Shown here: piece by piece, positions 49,461-57,576 of the stretch | Layout: the number at the start of each line of letters is the position of its first letter | How positions within the stretch are numbered: position 1 is the first letter of the stretch | Origin: Actinopolymorpha cephalotaxi | GTDB lineage: Bacteria > Actinomycetota > Actinomycetes > Propionibacteriales > Actinopolymorphaceae | Direction of reading: 5' to 3' | DNA: 64,000 nucleotides | NCBI RefSeq assembly: GCF_013408535.1 | Contig: NZ_JACBZA010000001.1 | Location: forward strand, 5,788,850 to 5,852,849 | Position numbers and translations under genes: made by a program | The notes under the pieces: generated by a model | Seen by the model: the letters and a program-made list of their open reading frames with translations, nothing else | Databases searched by the model: none | Told to the model about the DNA's origin: nothing

Positions 49461-50620
49461 CGGGTCACCTCCGCGTGGGGCGCGCCGCCGTCGGCCGCTC
49501 CGCCAGAAGGATGGAAGGACGCGTGGTACTCGCGGAACCACTCCTGCTGGGCGCGTAGCTCGGGGGTCATCTCTGCGTACACCCGGTCGAACGTCGCCGC
49601 GAGGTCGGGTTCGGGCATGGAGAGCGTGCCGGCGCGGACGTGGGCGGCGAGGTCGTCGGCCTCGGTGTCCAGGTCGGCGAGGAACGCGTCGTCGATCAGG
49701 GCGTTGCGGGTGAGGTACGCCTTGACCCGGGCCAGCGGGTCCTTGAGTTTCCAGTGCTCCAGCTCGTCCTGCAGGCGGTACCGCGTCGGGTCGTCGGTGG
49801 TGGTGTGCGCGCCCATGCGGTAGGTGAAGGCCTCGATCAGCGTCGGGCCGCCGCCGTCGCGGGCCTGCTGCAGCGCCGCCTTGGTGACGGCGTAGCAGGC
49901 GAGGACGTCGTTGCCGTCGACGCGTACGCCGGGGAAGCCGAAGCCCGCGGCCCGGCGGTAGAGCGGGATCCGGGACTGCTTCTCCTGCGGGGCGGAGATG
50001 GCCCACTGGTTGTTCTGCAGGAAGTAGACGGTCGGGGTGTTGAACACCGCGGACCAGATGAACGACTCGTTCACGTCGCCCTGGGCGCTGGCCCCGTCAC
50101 CGAAGTAGGCGAGCACCGCGGCGTCCCGCTCGGGGTCGCCGGTGCCGACGCAGCCGTCGCGCTGCATGCCCATCGCGTAACCGGTCGCGTGCAGCGTCTG
50201 CGCGCCGATGACGATCGTGTAGAGGTGGAAGTTGACCTCGGCCGGGTCCCAGCCGCCGTTGTCGACGCCGCGGAAGAGGCTGATCAGCGCCAGCGGGTCG
50301 ATGCCGCGACACCACGCGACGCCGTGCTCGCGGTAGGTCGGGAAGATGAAGTCCTGCTGCCGGACCGCGCGGCCGGAGCCGATCTGCGCGGCCTCCTGGC
50401 CGAGCAGCGACGCCCAGATGCCGAGCTCGCCCTGCCGCTGGAGGGCGATCGCCTCGGCGTCGATGCGCCGGGTGAGCACCATGTCACGGTAGAAGCCCCT
50501 GACCGCCTCGTCGTCCAGATCGAACGCGTAGTCGGGATGCTCGCAGCGCTCGCCCTCGGGCGTGAGCAGCTGCACGAGGTCGGGCTCACCCGCCGGGGCC
50601 CCGAACGTGCCTTCAGTCAC
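49457..50620 (-). CDS. bkdA: 2-oxoacid dehydrogenase E1 alpha subunit
   Basis: The 387-residue protein begins at GTG 50620, seven bases after AAGGAG. It has the thiamine-diphosphate motif AYFGDGASAQGDVNESFIWS to NNQWAISAP (GDG-x-NN), LLGQEAAQIGSGRAV, and RVDGNDVLACYAVTKAALQQ, as in branched-chain E1 alpha. It opens the E1-alpha, E1-beta, E2 operon, the order of bkdABC in mycobacteria. A perfect 11-base inverted repeat lies 106-135 bases upstream and may bind a regulator. Confidence 0.93.
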   Translation of the reverse strand: MTEGTFGAPAGEPDLVQLLTPEGERCEHPDYAFDLDDEAVRGFYRDMVLTRRIDAEAIALQRQGELGIWASLLGQEAAQIGSGRAVRQQDFIFPTYREHGVAWCRGIDPLALISLFRGVDNGGWDPAEVNFHLYTIVIGAQTLHATGYAMGMQRDGCVGTGDPERDAAVLAYFGDGASAQGDVNESFIWSAVFNTPTVYFLQNNQWAISAPQEKQSRIPLYRRAAGFGFPGVRVDGNDVLACYAVTKAALQQARDGGGPTLIEAFTYRMGAHTTTDDPTRYRLQDELEHWKLKDPLARVKAYLTRNALIDDAFLADLDTEADDLAAHVRAGTLSMPEPDLAATFDRVYAEMTPELRAQQEWFREYHASFHPSGGAADGGAPHAEVTR

Positions 50621-51014
50621 CGTGCACTCCTTCAGTCCATCGGTGGGCGGGGTCGCCGCCACCGGGCCGGAGCTCAAGCCGTGTCGGACTCGTCGCCACC
50701 GGTGGGCGCGACCAACGTCCGACACGCACGGCTGTGACCGATCGCACAGCCGTGCCACCTAACGTACCGACAGCGCCCGCTCGACGCACCCGAACCCTGG
50801 CTGCGTCAGGTCGTCCCAAGCGTGCCCGCCTGGGTTGTCCGTCCAGGATCTGCCCTTCCGGCCAGACCGCACCATGTCGGATCCGACGGTTAGCCGCAAC
50901 CGAAGTCGTTCGGCTCCCACAGTTTGTCGGACGTCCGAACGGATGGTCGGGCGTACGACTATCCGCGCCGGTCAGGGGCCGGTCGGCGGGGTTGGCCGCG
51001 CAGGTCGCGCAGAG
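50621..51014. other. 394-base intergenic region upstream of bkd operon
   Basis: No gene is visible between the bkdA start and the end of the CoA-transferase gene. Besides the inverted repeat at 50726-50755 it holds the 12-base perfect palindrome TCGGACGTCCGA at 50927-50938. Promoter elements for bkdA are expected here but none could be assigned. Confidence 0.5.
50726..50755. promoter_or_regulatory. 11-base inverted repeat upstream of bkdA
   Basis: GCACGGCTGTG (50726-50736) and CACAGCCGTGC (50745-50755) form a perfect inverted repeat with an eight-base spacer ACCGATCG, ending 106 bases before the bkdA start. The long arms and position suggest an operator for a regulator of branched-chain degradation; a 5' leader hairpin is also possible. 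Confidence 0.5.
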
Positions 51015-52163
51015 TCACCGGGCGACCGCGACCGCGCCGGAGCGGACCAACTCGCCGATCTCCGCCTCGCCGAACCCCGCACCGGCCAGCACCTCCCGGG
51101 TGTGGGCGCCCGGGGCGGGTGCCGGACCCGGCACCCCGCTCGGCGTCCGCGACAGCCGGGGCGCGGGGGCGGGCTGGACCTGCCCACCGACGTCCACGAA
51201 CGATCTCCGGGCCACCGCCTGCGGATGACGGGGCGCCTCGGCCGGGTCGAGCACCGGGGTCACGCAGGCGTCGGTGCCGGCGAAGCGTTCGGCCCAGTCG
51301 TCCCGGGTGCCGGTGGCCAGCACCGCCGCGAACGTCTCGTGCAGCACCGGCCAGCCCGCCTCGTCGTACTGCCCGGGCAGGTCCTCGTCGACCAGGCCCA
51401 GCCCGGCGAGGAGTGCTGCGTAGAAGCGCGGCTCCAGCGCGGCCACCGCGACGAACCGGCCGTCCGCGCAGGGGTAGCAGCGGTAGAACGGCGCGCCGCC
51501 GTCCAGCAGGTTGCCGCCGCGCGGCCCGGTCCACATGCCGTCGGCGAGCAGCCCGTGCAGTTGCGCGGACAGCAGCGCGGCGCCCTCGACCATCGCCGCG
51601 TCCACGACCTGGCCGTGGCCGGAGCGTTCGCGTTCCCACAGCGCGGCGAGGATGCCGACGACCGCGAGCATGCCGCCGCCGGCGAAGTCCGCGACGTAGT
51701 TCAGCGGCGGGGTGGGCGGCGCGCCGGCCGGGCCGATCGGCGCCAGCACCCCGGACACCGCGAGGTAGTCCAGGTCGTGCCCGGCCTCCTTCGCACCCGG
51801 TCCGTCCTGGCCCCACCCGCTGATCCGGGCGTAGACCAGCCGCGGGTTGACGGCCAGGCACTCCTCGGGTCCGATGCCGAGGCGTTCGCACACACCCGGG
51901 CGGAAGCCCTCGATCAGCACGTCGGCGGATTCGGCCAGCCGGAGCGCGACCGCGATCGCCTCCGGGTGCTTGAGGTCCAGGGCGATCGACCGCCGCCCAC
52001 GCGCCAGCGGGTCGCCCGGCCGCGCCGGGGCGCCGGTCACCGAGTCGTGCCGGTCCACCCGCACCACCTCGGCGCCGAGGTCGGCCAGCATCGTCGCCGC
52101 GAACGGCACGGGGGCGAGGTTGGTGAACTCCAGGACACGTACGCCGGTCAGCGGGCCACTCAT
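51015..52163 (-). CDS. CaiB/BaiF family CoA transferase / alpha-methylacyl-CoA racemase
   Basis: The 382-residue protein has the family III CoA-transferase plan: GVRVLEFTNLAPVPFAATML, VRVDRHDSVTGAP, RSIALDLKHPEAIAVALRLA, DVLIEGFRPGVCERLGIGPE, and YARISGWGQDGPGAKEAGHD. The GHDLDYLAVSG segment and NYVADFAGGGMLAVVGIL carry the His and Asp used by methylacyl-CoA racemases, so epimerisation of 2-methylacyl-CoA is the favoured role, fitting the acyl-CoA dehydrogenase that precedes it on the same strand (27-base gap). Formyl-CoA-type transfer remains possible. Confidence 0.85.
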   Translation of the reverse strand: MSGPLTGVRVLEFTNLAPVPFAATMLADLGAEVVRVDRHDSVTGAPARPGDPLARGRRSIALDLKHPEAIAVALRLAESADVLIEGFRPGVCERLGIGPEECLAVNPRLVYARISGWGQDGPGAKEAGHDLDYLAVSGVLAPIGPAGAPPTPPLNYVADFAGGGMLAVVGILAALWERERSGHGQVVDAAMVEGAALLSAQLHGLLADGMWTGPRGGNLLDGGAPFYRCYPCADGRFVAVAALEPRFYAALLAGLGLVDEDLPGQYDEAGWPVLHETFAAVLATGTRDDWAERFAGTDACVTPVLDPAEAPRHPQAVARRSFVDVGGQVQPAPAPRLSRTPSGVPGPAPAPGAHTREVLAGAGFGEAEIGELVRSGAVAVAR

Positions 52164-52190
52164 CCGCCCATCATTCCCGCGTGGGGCGTC

Positions 52191-53348
52191 TTACTCCCCG
52201 GAAGGGTCCGCGAGCATGGCGCGGCTGATGATGTCCTTCATGATCTCGGAGGTGCCGGCGTAGATGCGCTGCACCCGCGCGTCGGCGTACGCCCGGCAGA
52301 TGGGGTACTCCCACATGTAGCCGTAGCCGCCGTGCATCTGCACACAGTCGTCGACGACCCGGCCGAGCATCTCGGTCGCGAACAGCTTCGCCTGCGCGGC
52401 CGACGGCGCGTCCAGCGCACCGGCGTTGGCGGCGAGCACGCACTGGTCGACGTACGCCTGCGCCACGTCCACCTCGGTCCGCAGCGAGGCGAGCCGGAAC
52501 CTCGTGTCCTGGAACGCCGACAGCGGCCGGCCGAACGCCTGGCGTTCGCGCACGTACGCGATCGTGTCCCGCAGCGCGACCTCCGCGCTGGCGACCGCGC
52601 TCATCGCGACCACCAGGCGTTCCTGGGCGAACTGCCGGGTCAGCTGGACGAACCCCTCGCCCGGGTGGCCGAGCACGTTCTCCTTCGGGACGCGGCAGCC
52701 GTCGAAGAACAGCTCCGCGGTGTCCTGCGTACGCAACCCCAGCTTGTCGAGCTTGCGGCCCCGGGTGAAGCCGGGCGTGCCGCTCTCCACGAGGAACAGC
52801 CCGATGCCGTGCCGGCGGTCGGGTTCGGTGCGGGCGGCGACGAGAACGACGTCGGCGGTGATGCCGTTGGAGATGAACGTCTTGGCGCCGTCCAGCACCC
52901 AGTGGTCGCCGTCCTCGACCGCCCGGGTGCGCAGGGCGGCGGCGTCCGAGCCGGCCTCAGGTTCGGTGATCGCGATCGCCAGCACGGTCTCGCCGGTGAC
53001 CGCGCGGGTGAGGTACCTGCGCTTCTGGCTGCGGGTGGCGGCGTGCAGGAGGTACGGCGCGACGACGCCGTTGTGCAGGCCGAGCCCGAAGCCGGACTCG
53101 TGCACCGCGGCGAGCTCCTCGACCATCACCTGCTCGTAGCGCAGGTCGGTGACGCCGAGCCCGCCGTACGCCTCGTCGGCGGCGGGCACCAGGAACCCCT
53201 GCCGCCCGGCGGCCAGCCAGACGTCCCGGTCGACCAGGCCGGCCTTGTCCCAGCCGGGCTGGCGGGGCACGACCTCCCGGGCACAGAACGTACGAAAAGA
53301 CTCCCGGAAGGCGTCGTGGTCGGCGTCGAAGTAGCCGTAGGCCCGCAT
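52191..53348 (-). CDS. acyl-CoA dehydrogenase
   Basis: The 385-residue flavoenzyme shows AREVVPRQPGWDKAGLVDRD, AIAITEPEAGSDAAALRTRA, DHWVLDGAKTFISNGITADV, FAQERLVVAMSAVASAEVAL, QMHGGYGYMWEYPICRAYAD and ARVQRIYAGTSEIMKDII. Alanine replaces Glu at the medium-chain catalytic position (IYAGTSE), as in isovaleryl- and long-chain-type enzymes whose base lies in the earlier helix. It probably acts on branched or long acyl-CoA, fitting the racemase and bkd genes. ATG 53348 has AGGA at about -12. Confidence 0.92.
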   Translation of the reverse strand: MRAYGYFDADHDAFRESFRTFCAREVVPRQPGWDKAGLVDRDVWLAAGRQGFLVPAADEAYGGLGVTDLRYEQVMVEELAAVHESGFGLGLHNGVVAPYLLHAATRSQKRRYLTRAVTGETVLAIAITEPEAGSDAAALRTRAVEDGDHWVLDGAKTFISNGITADVVLVAARTEPDRRHGIGLFLVESGTPGFTRGRKLDKLGLRTQDTAELFFDGCRVPKENVLGHPGEGFVQLTRQFAQERLVVAMSAVASAEVALRDTIAYVRERQAFGRPLSAFQDTRFRLASLRTEVDVAQAYVDQCVLAANAGALDAPSAAQAKLFATEMLGRVVDDCVQMHGGYGYMWEYPICRAYADARVQRIYAGTSEIMKDIISRAMLADPSGE

Positions 53349-53389
53349 GGTCTCGATCCTGCCGTGCCCGGCCGGGGACGTAAACGGGG

Positions 53390-54220
53390 TCAGCGCACCG
53401 AACCCCGCAGCAGCAGGCCGATGCCCGCGGCCCCGCCGGCCCACAACAGGCTGACGAACGTGCCGATGATGAACCGCTCGGCGGCGCCGGAGGCGCGCAG
53501 GTCGGGGTAGCGGCCCAGGCCCTTGACGGCGAGCACCACCGCGACGCCCTCGCCGTACCCCACCAGCAGGCAGCTCGCGATCGCGGCCCGCTCGAGCACG
53601 CCGATCCAGGCGCCACCGCGGAGTACGGGACGGCCGGTGCGCACCCGGCCGGGCCGGCGCGGCGTCTCCGTCCCGGTGATGCTCCGGGCCGCGCCGGGCA
53701 CCCCGGCGGGCAGTCCGCCGCTGCCGGACAGGCCCCGCTCGGCGGCCACGCCGGACAGGGGGTCGCTGCCGGGCGAGGACGGGCGGGCGCCGGTCCCCGC
53801 GAGCGCTCCCCCGTCGGGCCGCCCGGGCGTCGCCTGGGCTCCCGGAGTCGTTCCCGGACCGCCGGGCGTCCCCCCGTCCGGCCCCTCGCCGGCCGGTGGC
53901 GCCGGCGCCACCGGCCGGGTGATGTCGGGGATCCCGGACTCGCCGGCGCCGCGCAGGATCGCGTGGGTCACGGGTTCGCCGCCGGAGATCGCCACCGCGA
54001 CGCTCAGCACGACGGCGAGCACCTGGATCTCGTGCGACGGGTCGCCGGCCACCCCGCTCGCGAACAGTCCGGCCAGCCCGAGCAGGCCAGCGGGTACGAA
54101 GGCCACCAGCCACCAGGGGAGCTGCTCGACCCGGTCGTGGAGCGTCGGCACCCACGACCCGACGGCGACCACGGCCAGCAGGGCGAGGACGACCAGCGCC
54201 AGATCGCCCCACACGTTCAT
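53390..54220 (-). CDS. membrane protein with Gly/Pro-rich central region, SatD-linked
   Basis: The 276-residue protein has two or three TM helices at the N-terminus (about 5-22, 38-60, 66-84), a long Gly/Pro/Thr-rich central region (about 95-205), and two more helices at the C-terminus (about 210-232 and 250-270). The conserved ends PWWLVAFVPAGLLGLAGLFA and FIIGTFVSLLWAGGAAGIGL resemble actinobacterial proteins encoded beside SatD genes; function is not known. GAGGTGA precedes the ATG. The SatD-like gene lies 167 bases upstream on the same strand, with tandem repeats between them. Confidence 0.7.
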   Translation of the reverse strand: MNVWGDLALVVLALLAVVAVGSWVPTLHDRVEQLPWWLVAFVPAGLLGLAGLFASGVAGDPSHEIQVLAVVLSVAVAISGGEPVTHAILRGAGESGIPDITRPVAPAPPAGEGPDGGTPGGPGTTPGAQATPGRPDGGALAGTGARPSSPGSDPLSGVAAERGLSGSGGLPAGVPGAARSITGTETPRRPGRVRTGRPVLRGGAWIGVLERAAIASCLLVGYGEGVAVVLAVKGLGRYPDLRASGAAERFIIGTFVSLLWAGGAAGIGLLLRGSVR

Positions 54221-54257
54221 CCGGAACTCACCTCGTCCCCTCCCCGTCGTCCCCGTT

Positions 54258-54314
54258 CGGCAGGTGCTCCGTCGGCAGGTGCTCCGTCGGCCGGTGCTCC
54301 GTCAGCAGGTGCTC
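54258..54314. repeat. 15-base tandem repeat, 3.8 copies
   Basis: CGGCAGGTGCTCCGT occurs at 54258-54272 and 54273-54287, then with one or two changes at 54288-54302 and 54303-54314. The array lies between the SatD-like gene and the membrane protein gene. It is followed by two CTGACAG-like elements. No function is evident. Confidence 0.8.
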
Positions 54315-54387
54315 TCCGTACTCTGACAGCCGCTCTGCGTACTGTGACAGGTGCCCGGTGGCCTTTCCTGGTGCTCGTACGTACTTT

Positions 54388-55017
54388 TCAGTCGCGACCG
54401 GAGGTGGCCGCCGGGCTGCGGTCCGTCCGGTCGGCCTGGGTGAGCAGCCTGGCCGCCAGCGGCCGGGCCCCGCGCTCCTCCTGCCACAGGGCGGTGCGCA
54501 GCCGCTGGCTCACCGCCTGCGGGCTGATCTTGAGGTCGGTGGCGATGTCCTTCTGCGGGAGCCCCTGCTTCATCAGGTCGACCACCTCCCAGCCGGGTCC
54601 GGTGCGGCGCTGCACCACCGCCGACAGGAGCGCGAGCAGGGACTCCGCCTCGGTGGCCGTACGCGGGTCAGGCCCGACCACGGCCAGCCGGGACGGGGTG
54701 TTCTTCGCCCGCTCGACCGCCTCCCGGGCGTTGATGAACGCCGGCCCGGCGGCCGCGCGCACGCTCGCCGGGATCGGTTCGCGGATCGGTCCCACGCCCA
54801 CTCCCGCCCACCAGTCGCCGGCCCGGACGACGTCGAGCACGACGTCGACCGCGTCGTCGGGATGGTTGAGCAACCCCTGCACCTCGTCCCCCGCCGTGCG
54901 TTCGAAGTCGCGGACGAACCGCGCGGATGCCGGGTTCGCGCGCAGCCGGGCGAGCAAACCGTCGATCTTGTCGACGCCGTTGCGGCTGCCGCGCTGATCA
55001 AGCGTGAGAACCAGCAT
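54388..55017 (-). CDS. SatD family protein with C-terminal HTH
   Basis: The 209-residue product starts MLVLTLDQRGSRNGVDKIDG and shows FERTAGDEVQGLLNHPDDAV, RAGDWWAGVGVGPIREPIPA, INAREAVERAKNTPSRLAVV and a C-terminal helix-turn-helix GLPQKDIATDLKISPQAVSQ. These fit the SatD family plan; streptococcal SatD has an acid-stress link, but the function in actinobacteria is unknown. The HTH suggests DNA binding. GGAGGG lies just before the ATG. A membrane protein gene follows on the same strand. Confidence 0.75.
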   Translation of the reverse strand: MLVLTLDQRGSRNGVDKIDGLLARLRANPASARFVRDFERTAGDEVQGLLNHPDDAVDVVLDVVRAGDWWAGVGVGPIREPIPASVRAAAGPAFINAREAVERAKNTPSRLAVVGPDPRTATEAESLLALLSAVVQRRTGPGWEVVDLMKQGLPQKDIATDLKISPQAVSQRLRTALWQEERGARPLAARLLTQADRTDRSPAATSGRD

Positions 55018-55098
55018 GTTTCCCTCCGGTACTCACAGGGACCGAGGTCCGGGGGCGACATTATCCAGGCGAGAGGCTTGATTGGGGGGAAACAAGTC

Positions 55099-57249
55099 TC
55101 ACCACTTGATGGGGGGTGGCTGGAACCGGTCGCCGTAACGCGCCATCAGCTCCTTGGCACGCGCCGTGAACACCGCGGGCCCGCCGTACGCCGAGACGAA
55201 CTGCGCGGCACCGCCGGTCCAGGCCGGGAAGCCGATCCCGAAGACGGTCCCGACGTTGGCGTCGCGGGCTGTCTGCACGACCCCCTCGTTCAGACAGCGC
55301 AACGCCTCCAGCGCCTGGACGAACAGCAACCGGTCGGCGACGTCACCGACCGGCACCTCGCCCGGGCCGGTGGCGAACCGCTCCGCCAGCTCCGGCCACA
55401 GCCTCTTCCCCTCGTCTCCCCCGTAGTCGTAGAAACCGGCGCCGCCACCCTTGCCGGGCCGGTTCAGCTCACCCACCATCGCGTCGATCACGTCGTACGC
55501 CGGATGCGGTGCGGGCGTGCGCCCCTCCGCGGCGAGATCGGCCACCTCCTGCGCCCGCACCCGGGCCAGCAGGGTGAGGCTCACCTCGTCGGCGACGGCC
55601 AGCGGACCGACCGGGAACCCCGCCGTCCTCGCGGTGTTCTCCACCACGGCCGGCGGGACGCCCTCGACCACCATCGCGATGCCCTCGGTGACGTAGGTGC
55701 CGAACACCCGGGAGGTGAAGAAGCCGCGGCCGTCGTCGACGATGATCGGCAGCTTGCCGATCTGGCGTACGAAGTCGAACGCGGCGGCCAGCGTCACCGG
55801 CGAGGTCTGCACGCCCCGGATGATCTCCACCAGCGGCATCCGGTGGACGGGTGAGAAGAAGTGCAGCCCGACGAACCGGTCCGGTGCCCGGACCGCCTCG
55901 GCCAGGCCGGTGATCGGCAGGGTCGAGGTGTTCGACGCGAGGAACGCCCGGGGCGCGGCGCGTTCGGCGGCTGCGTGCACGGCGTTCTTCACCGCGCGGT
56001 CCTCGAACACCGCCTCCACCACCAGGTCGCAGTCGGCCAGCCCTGACGGCCCGGCCATGCCGGGCCCGGTGTCGGTGACGGTGATCCGGGACAGCACCTC
56101 GTCCCGGCGGCCGGGCGTGAGCCGGCCCTTCGCCACGCGTTCGTCCAGCAGCGCGGCGATCCGGTCCCGGCCGGCCCGGGCCTGGTCGGCGGTCACGTCG
56201 GCGAGCACGACGTCGATGCCGGCGTACGCACTGACGTGGGCGATCCCGGCGCCCATCATCCCCGCGCCCAGCACGCCGAGCGTGCGCACCGGCCGCTTCT
56301 CGTAGCCGGGCGGCTTGGACGCGCCGCGGGCCACCTCGTTCCGGCCGAACCACAGTGTGCCGATCATGTTCTTCGCGACCTGGCCGGTCACCAGGTCGCA
56401 GAAGTACCGGGTCTCGATCTCCAGCGCGGTGTCGACGTCGACGAAGCTGCCCTCGACCGCGGCGGCGAGGATGCGTTCGGGTGCGGGATAGGCGCCGTGC
56501 GTACGGCTGGTCAGCATCGCCGGAGCGGCCGACAGCGCGGCGTACCCCTGGGCGTCGGCGGGCTGGCCCGGCACCCGGAACCCCTTGCGGTCCCAGGGCT
56601 GGACCGGCCCCTCGGGCTCGGCGGCCCGGGCCTCGATCCAGGCGCGGGCCCGGGTGAGCAGGTCCTCCGGTGTAGCGGCGAGCTCGTCGACCAGCCCCGC
56701 CTTGACGGCCGCGCCCGGGCCGAGCTGGGTGCCCTCGACCAGCAGCGGCAGCGCGGCGGTGAGGCCGAGCAGCCGGACGGACCGGACGATGCCGCCGGCT
56801 CCGGGCAACAGCCCCAGCGTCACCTCGGGAAAGCCGACCCGGACGGCCGGGTCGTCCAGCGCGACCCGGTGGTGGCAGGCCAGCGCGATCTCCAGGCCGC
56901 CGCCGAGCGCGGACCCGTTGATCGCGGCGACCACGGGGCGGCCGAGGCGTTCGAGCCGGCGCAACTGCGTCTTGACGTTGGTCAGGAAGCCGCGGAACTC
57001 CGCGAGATCGCCGCGGTCGACGTCCCGCAGCATCTCCAGGTCGCCGCCGGCGAAGAAGGTCGGCTTGGCGGAGGTCAGGACCACCCCGCGCAGCTCGCCC
57101 GCGTCGCGGTCGCGTTCGAGCCGGTCCACCGCCACGCCCATCGCCGTCATGTAGTCGGCGTTCATGACGTTCGCCGACTGGCCCGGCTGGTCGAACGTCA
57201 GCGTGACGACACCGCCGGCGTCCCGGTCGTACCGCACGGCGTCTGTCAT
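55099..57249 (-). CDS. fadJ: bifunctional enoyl-CoA hydratase / 3-hydroxyacyl-CoA dehydrogenase (FadB/FadJ type)
   Basis: The 716-residue fusion carries an N-terminal crotonase domain (to about 300) with AKPTFFAGGDLEMLRDVDRG, AAINGSALGGGLEIALACHH and GFPEVTLGLLPGAGGIVRSV, holding the oxyanion-hole and Glu residues, and a C-terminal 3-hydroxyacyl-CoA dehydrogenase with the NAD loop LGVLGAGMMGAGIAHVSAYA, SNTSTLPITGLAEAVRAPDR and GLHFFSPVHRMPLVEII (His), FFTSRVFGTYVTEG. It performs steps two and three of beta-oxidation. GAGGACG precedes ATG 57249. The thiolase partner is not in the window. Confidence 0.93.
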   Translation of the reverse strand: MTDAVRYDRDAGGVVTLTFDQPGQSANVMNADYMTAMGVAVDRLERDRDAGELRGVVLTSAKPTFFAGGDLEMLRDVDRGDLAEFRGFLTNVKTQLRRLERLGRPVVAAINGSALGGGLEIALACHHRVALDDPAVRVGFPEVTLGLLPGAGGIVRSVRLLGLTAALPLLVEGTQLGPGAAVKAGLVDELAATPEDLLTRARAWIEARAAEPEGPVQPWDRKGFRVPGQPADAQGYAALSAAPAMLTSRTHGAYPAPERILAAAVEGSFVDVDTALEIETRYFCDLVTGQVAKNMIGTLWFGRNEVARGASKPPGYEKRPVRTLGVLGAGMMGAGIAHVSAYAGIDVVLADVTADQARAGRDRIAALLDERVAKGRLTPGRRDEVLSRITVTDTGPGMAGPSGLADCDLVVEAVFEDRAVKNAVHAAAERAAPRAFLASNTSTLPITGLAEAVRAPDRFVGLHFFSPVHRMPLVEIIRGVQTSPVTLAAAFDFVRQIGKLPIIVDDGRGFFTSRVFGTYVTEGIAMVVEGVPPAVVENTARTAGFPVGPLAVADEVSLTLLARVRAQEVADLAAEGRTPAPHPAYDVIDAMVGELNRPGKGGGAGFYDYGGDEGKRLWPELAERFATGPGEVPVGDVADRLLFVQALEALRCLNEGVVQTARDANVGTVFGIGFPAWTGGAAQFVSAYGGPAVFTARAKELMARYGDRFQPPPIKW

Positions 57250-57576
57250 CACGTCCTCACCCACGCTCCGGGGACGGCGGATTTTTGGAGCGGTGTTCGT
57301 CGCGGTGTTGTCTGGAGACGCTACCCGCCCGACGCGGCGTTCAGTCAGTACGCCCGGCGCGCCCACGAGGCCGGAGCCGGTCCCGCCGACGAGCCGAACG
57401 GTCGGACCGGCCACACTGGCGGACCGAACGTAGGACACAATCCTGCGCCAACCGGTTCGGGCGCCAGTCCCCGTCCAAGATCAGATCGATAACAATGCGG
57501 AACGATCGGGATCAGGACGGGATCGGGGTCGGGACCGGACCGCCGGACGGACCGCCCCCGTGGTGAGGAGACGCCG
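57250..57576. other. 327-base divergent intergenic region
   Basis: No gene is seen between the FadJ-type start and the debranching-enzyme start. The AT-richer segment GATCAGATCGATAACAATGC (57480-57499) is a plausible promoter area for the rightward gene, whose ribosome site GAGGAG lies at about 57564-57570. The 8-base palindrome AACCGGTT is the only other symmetric element noted. Confidence 0.4.
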
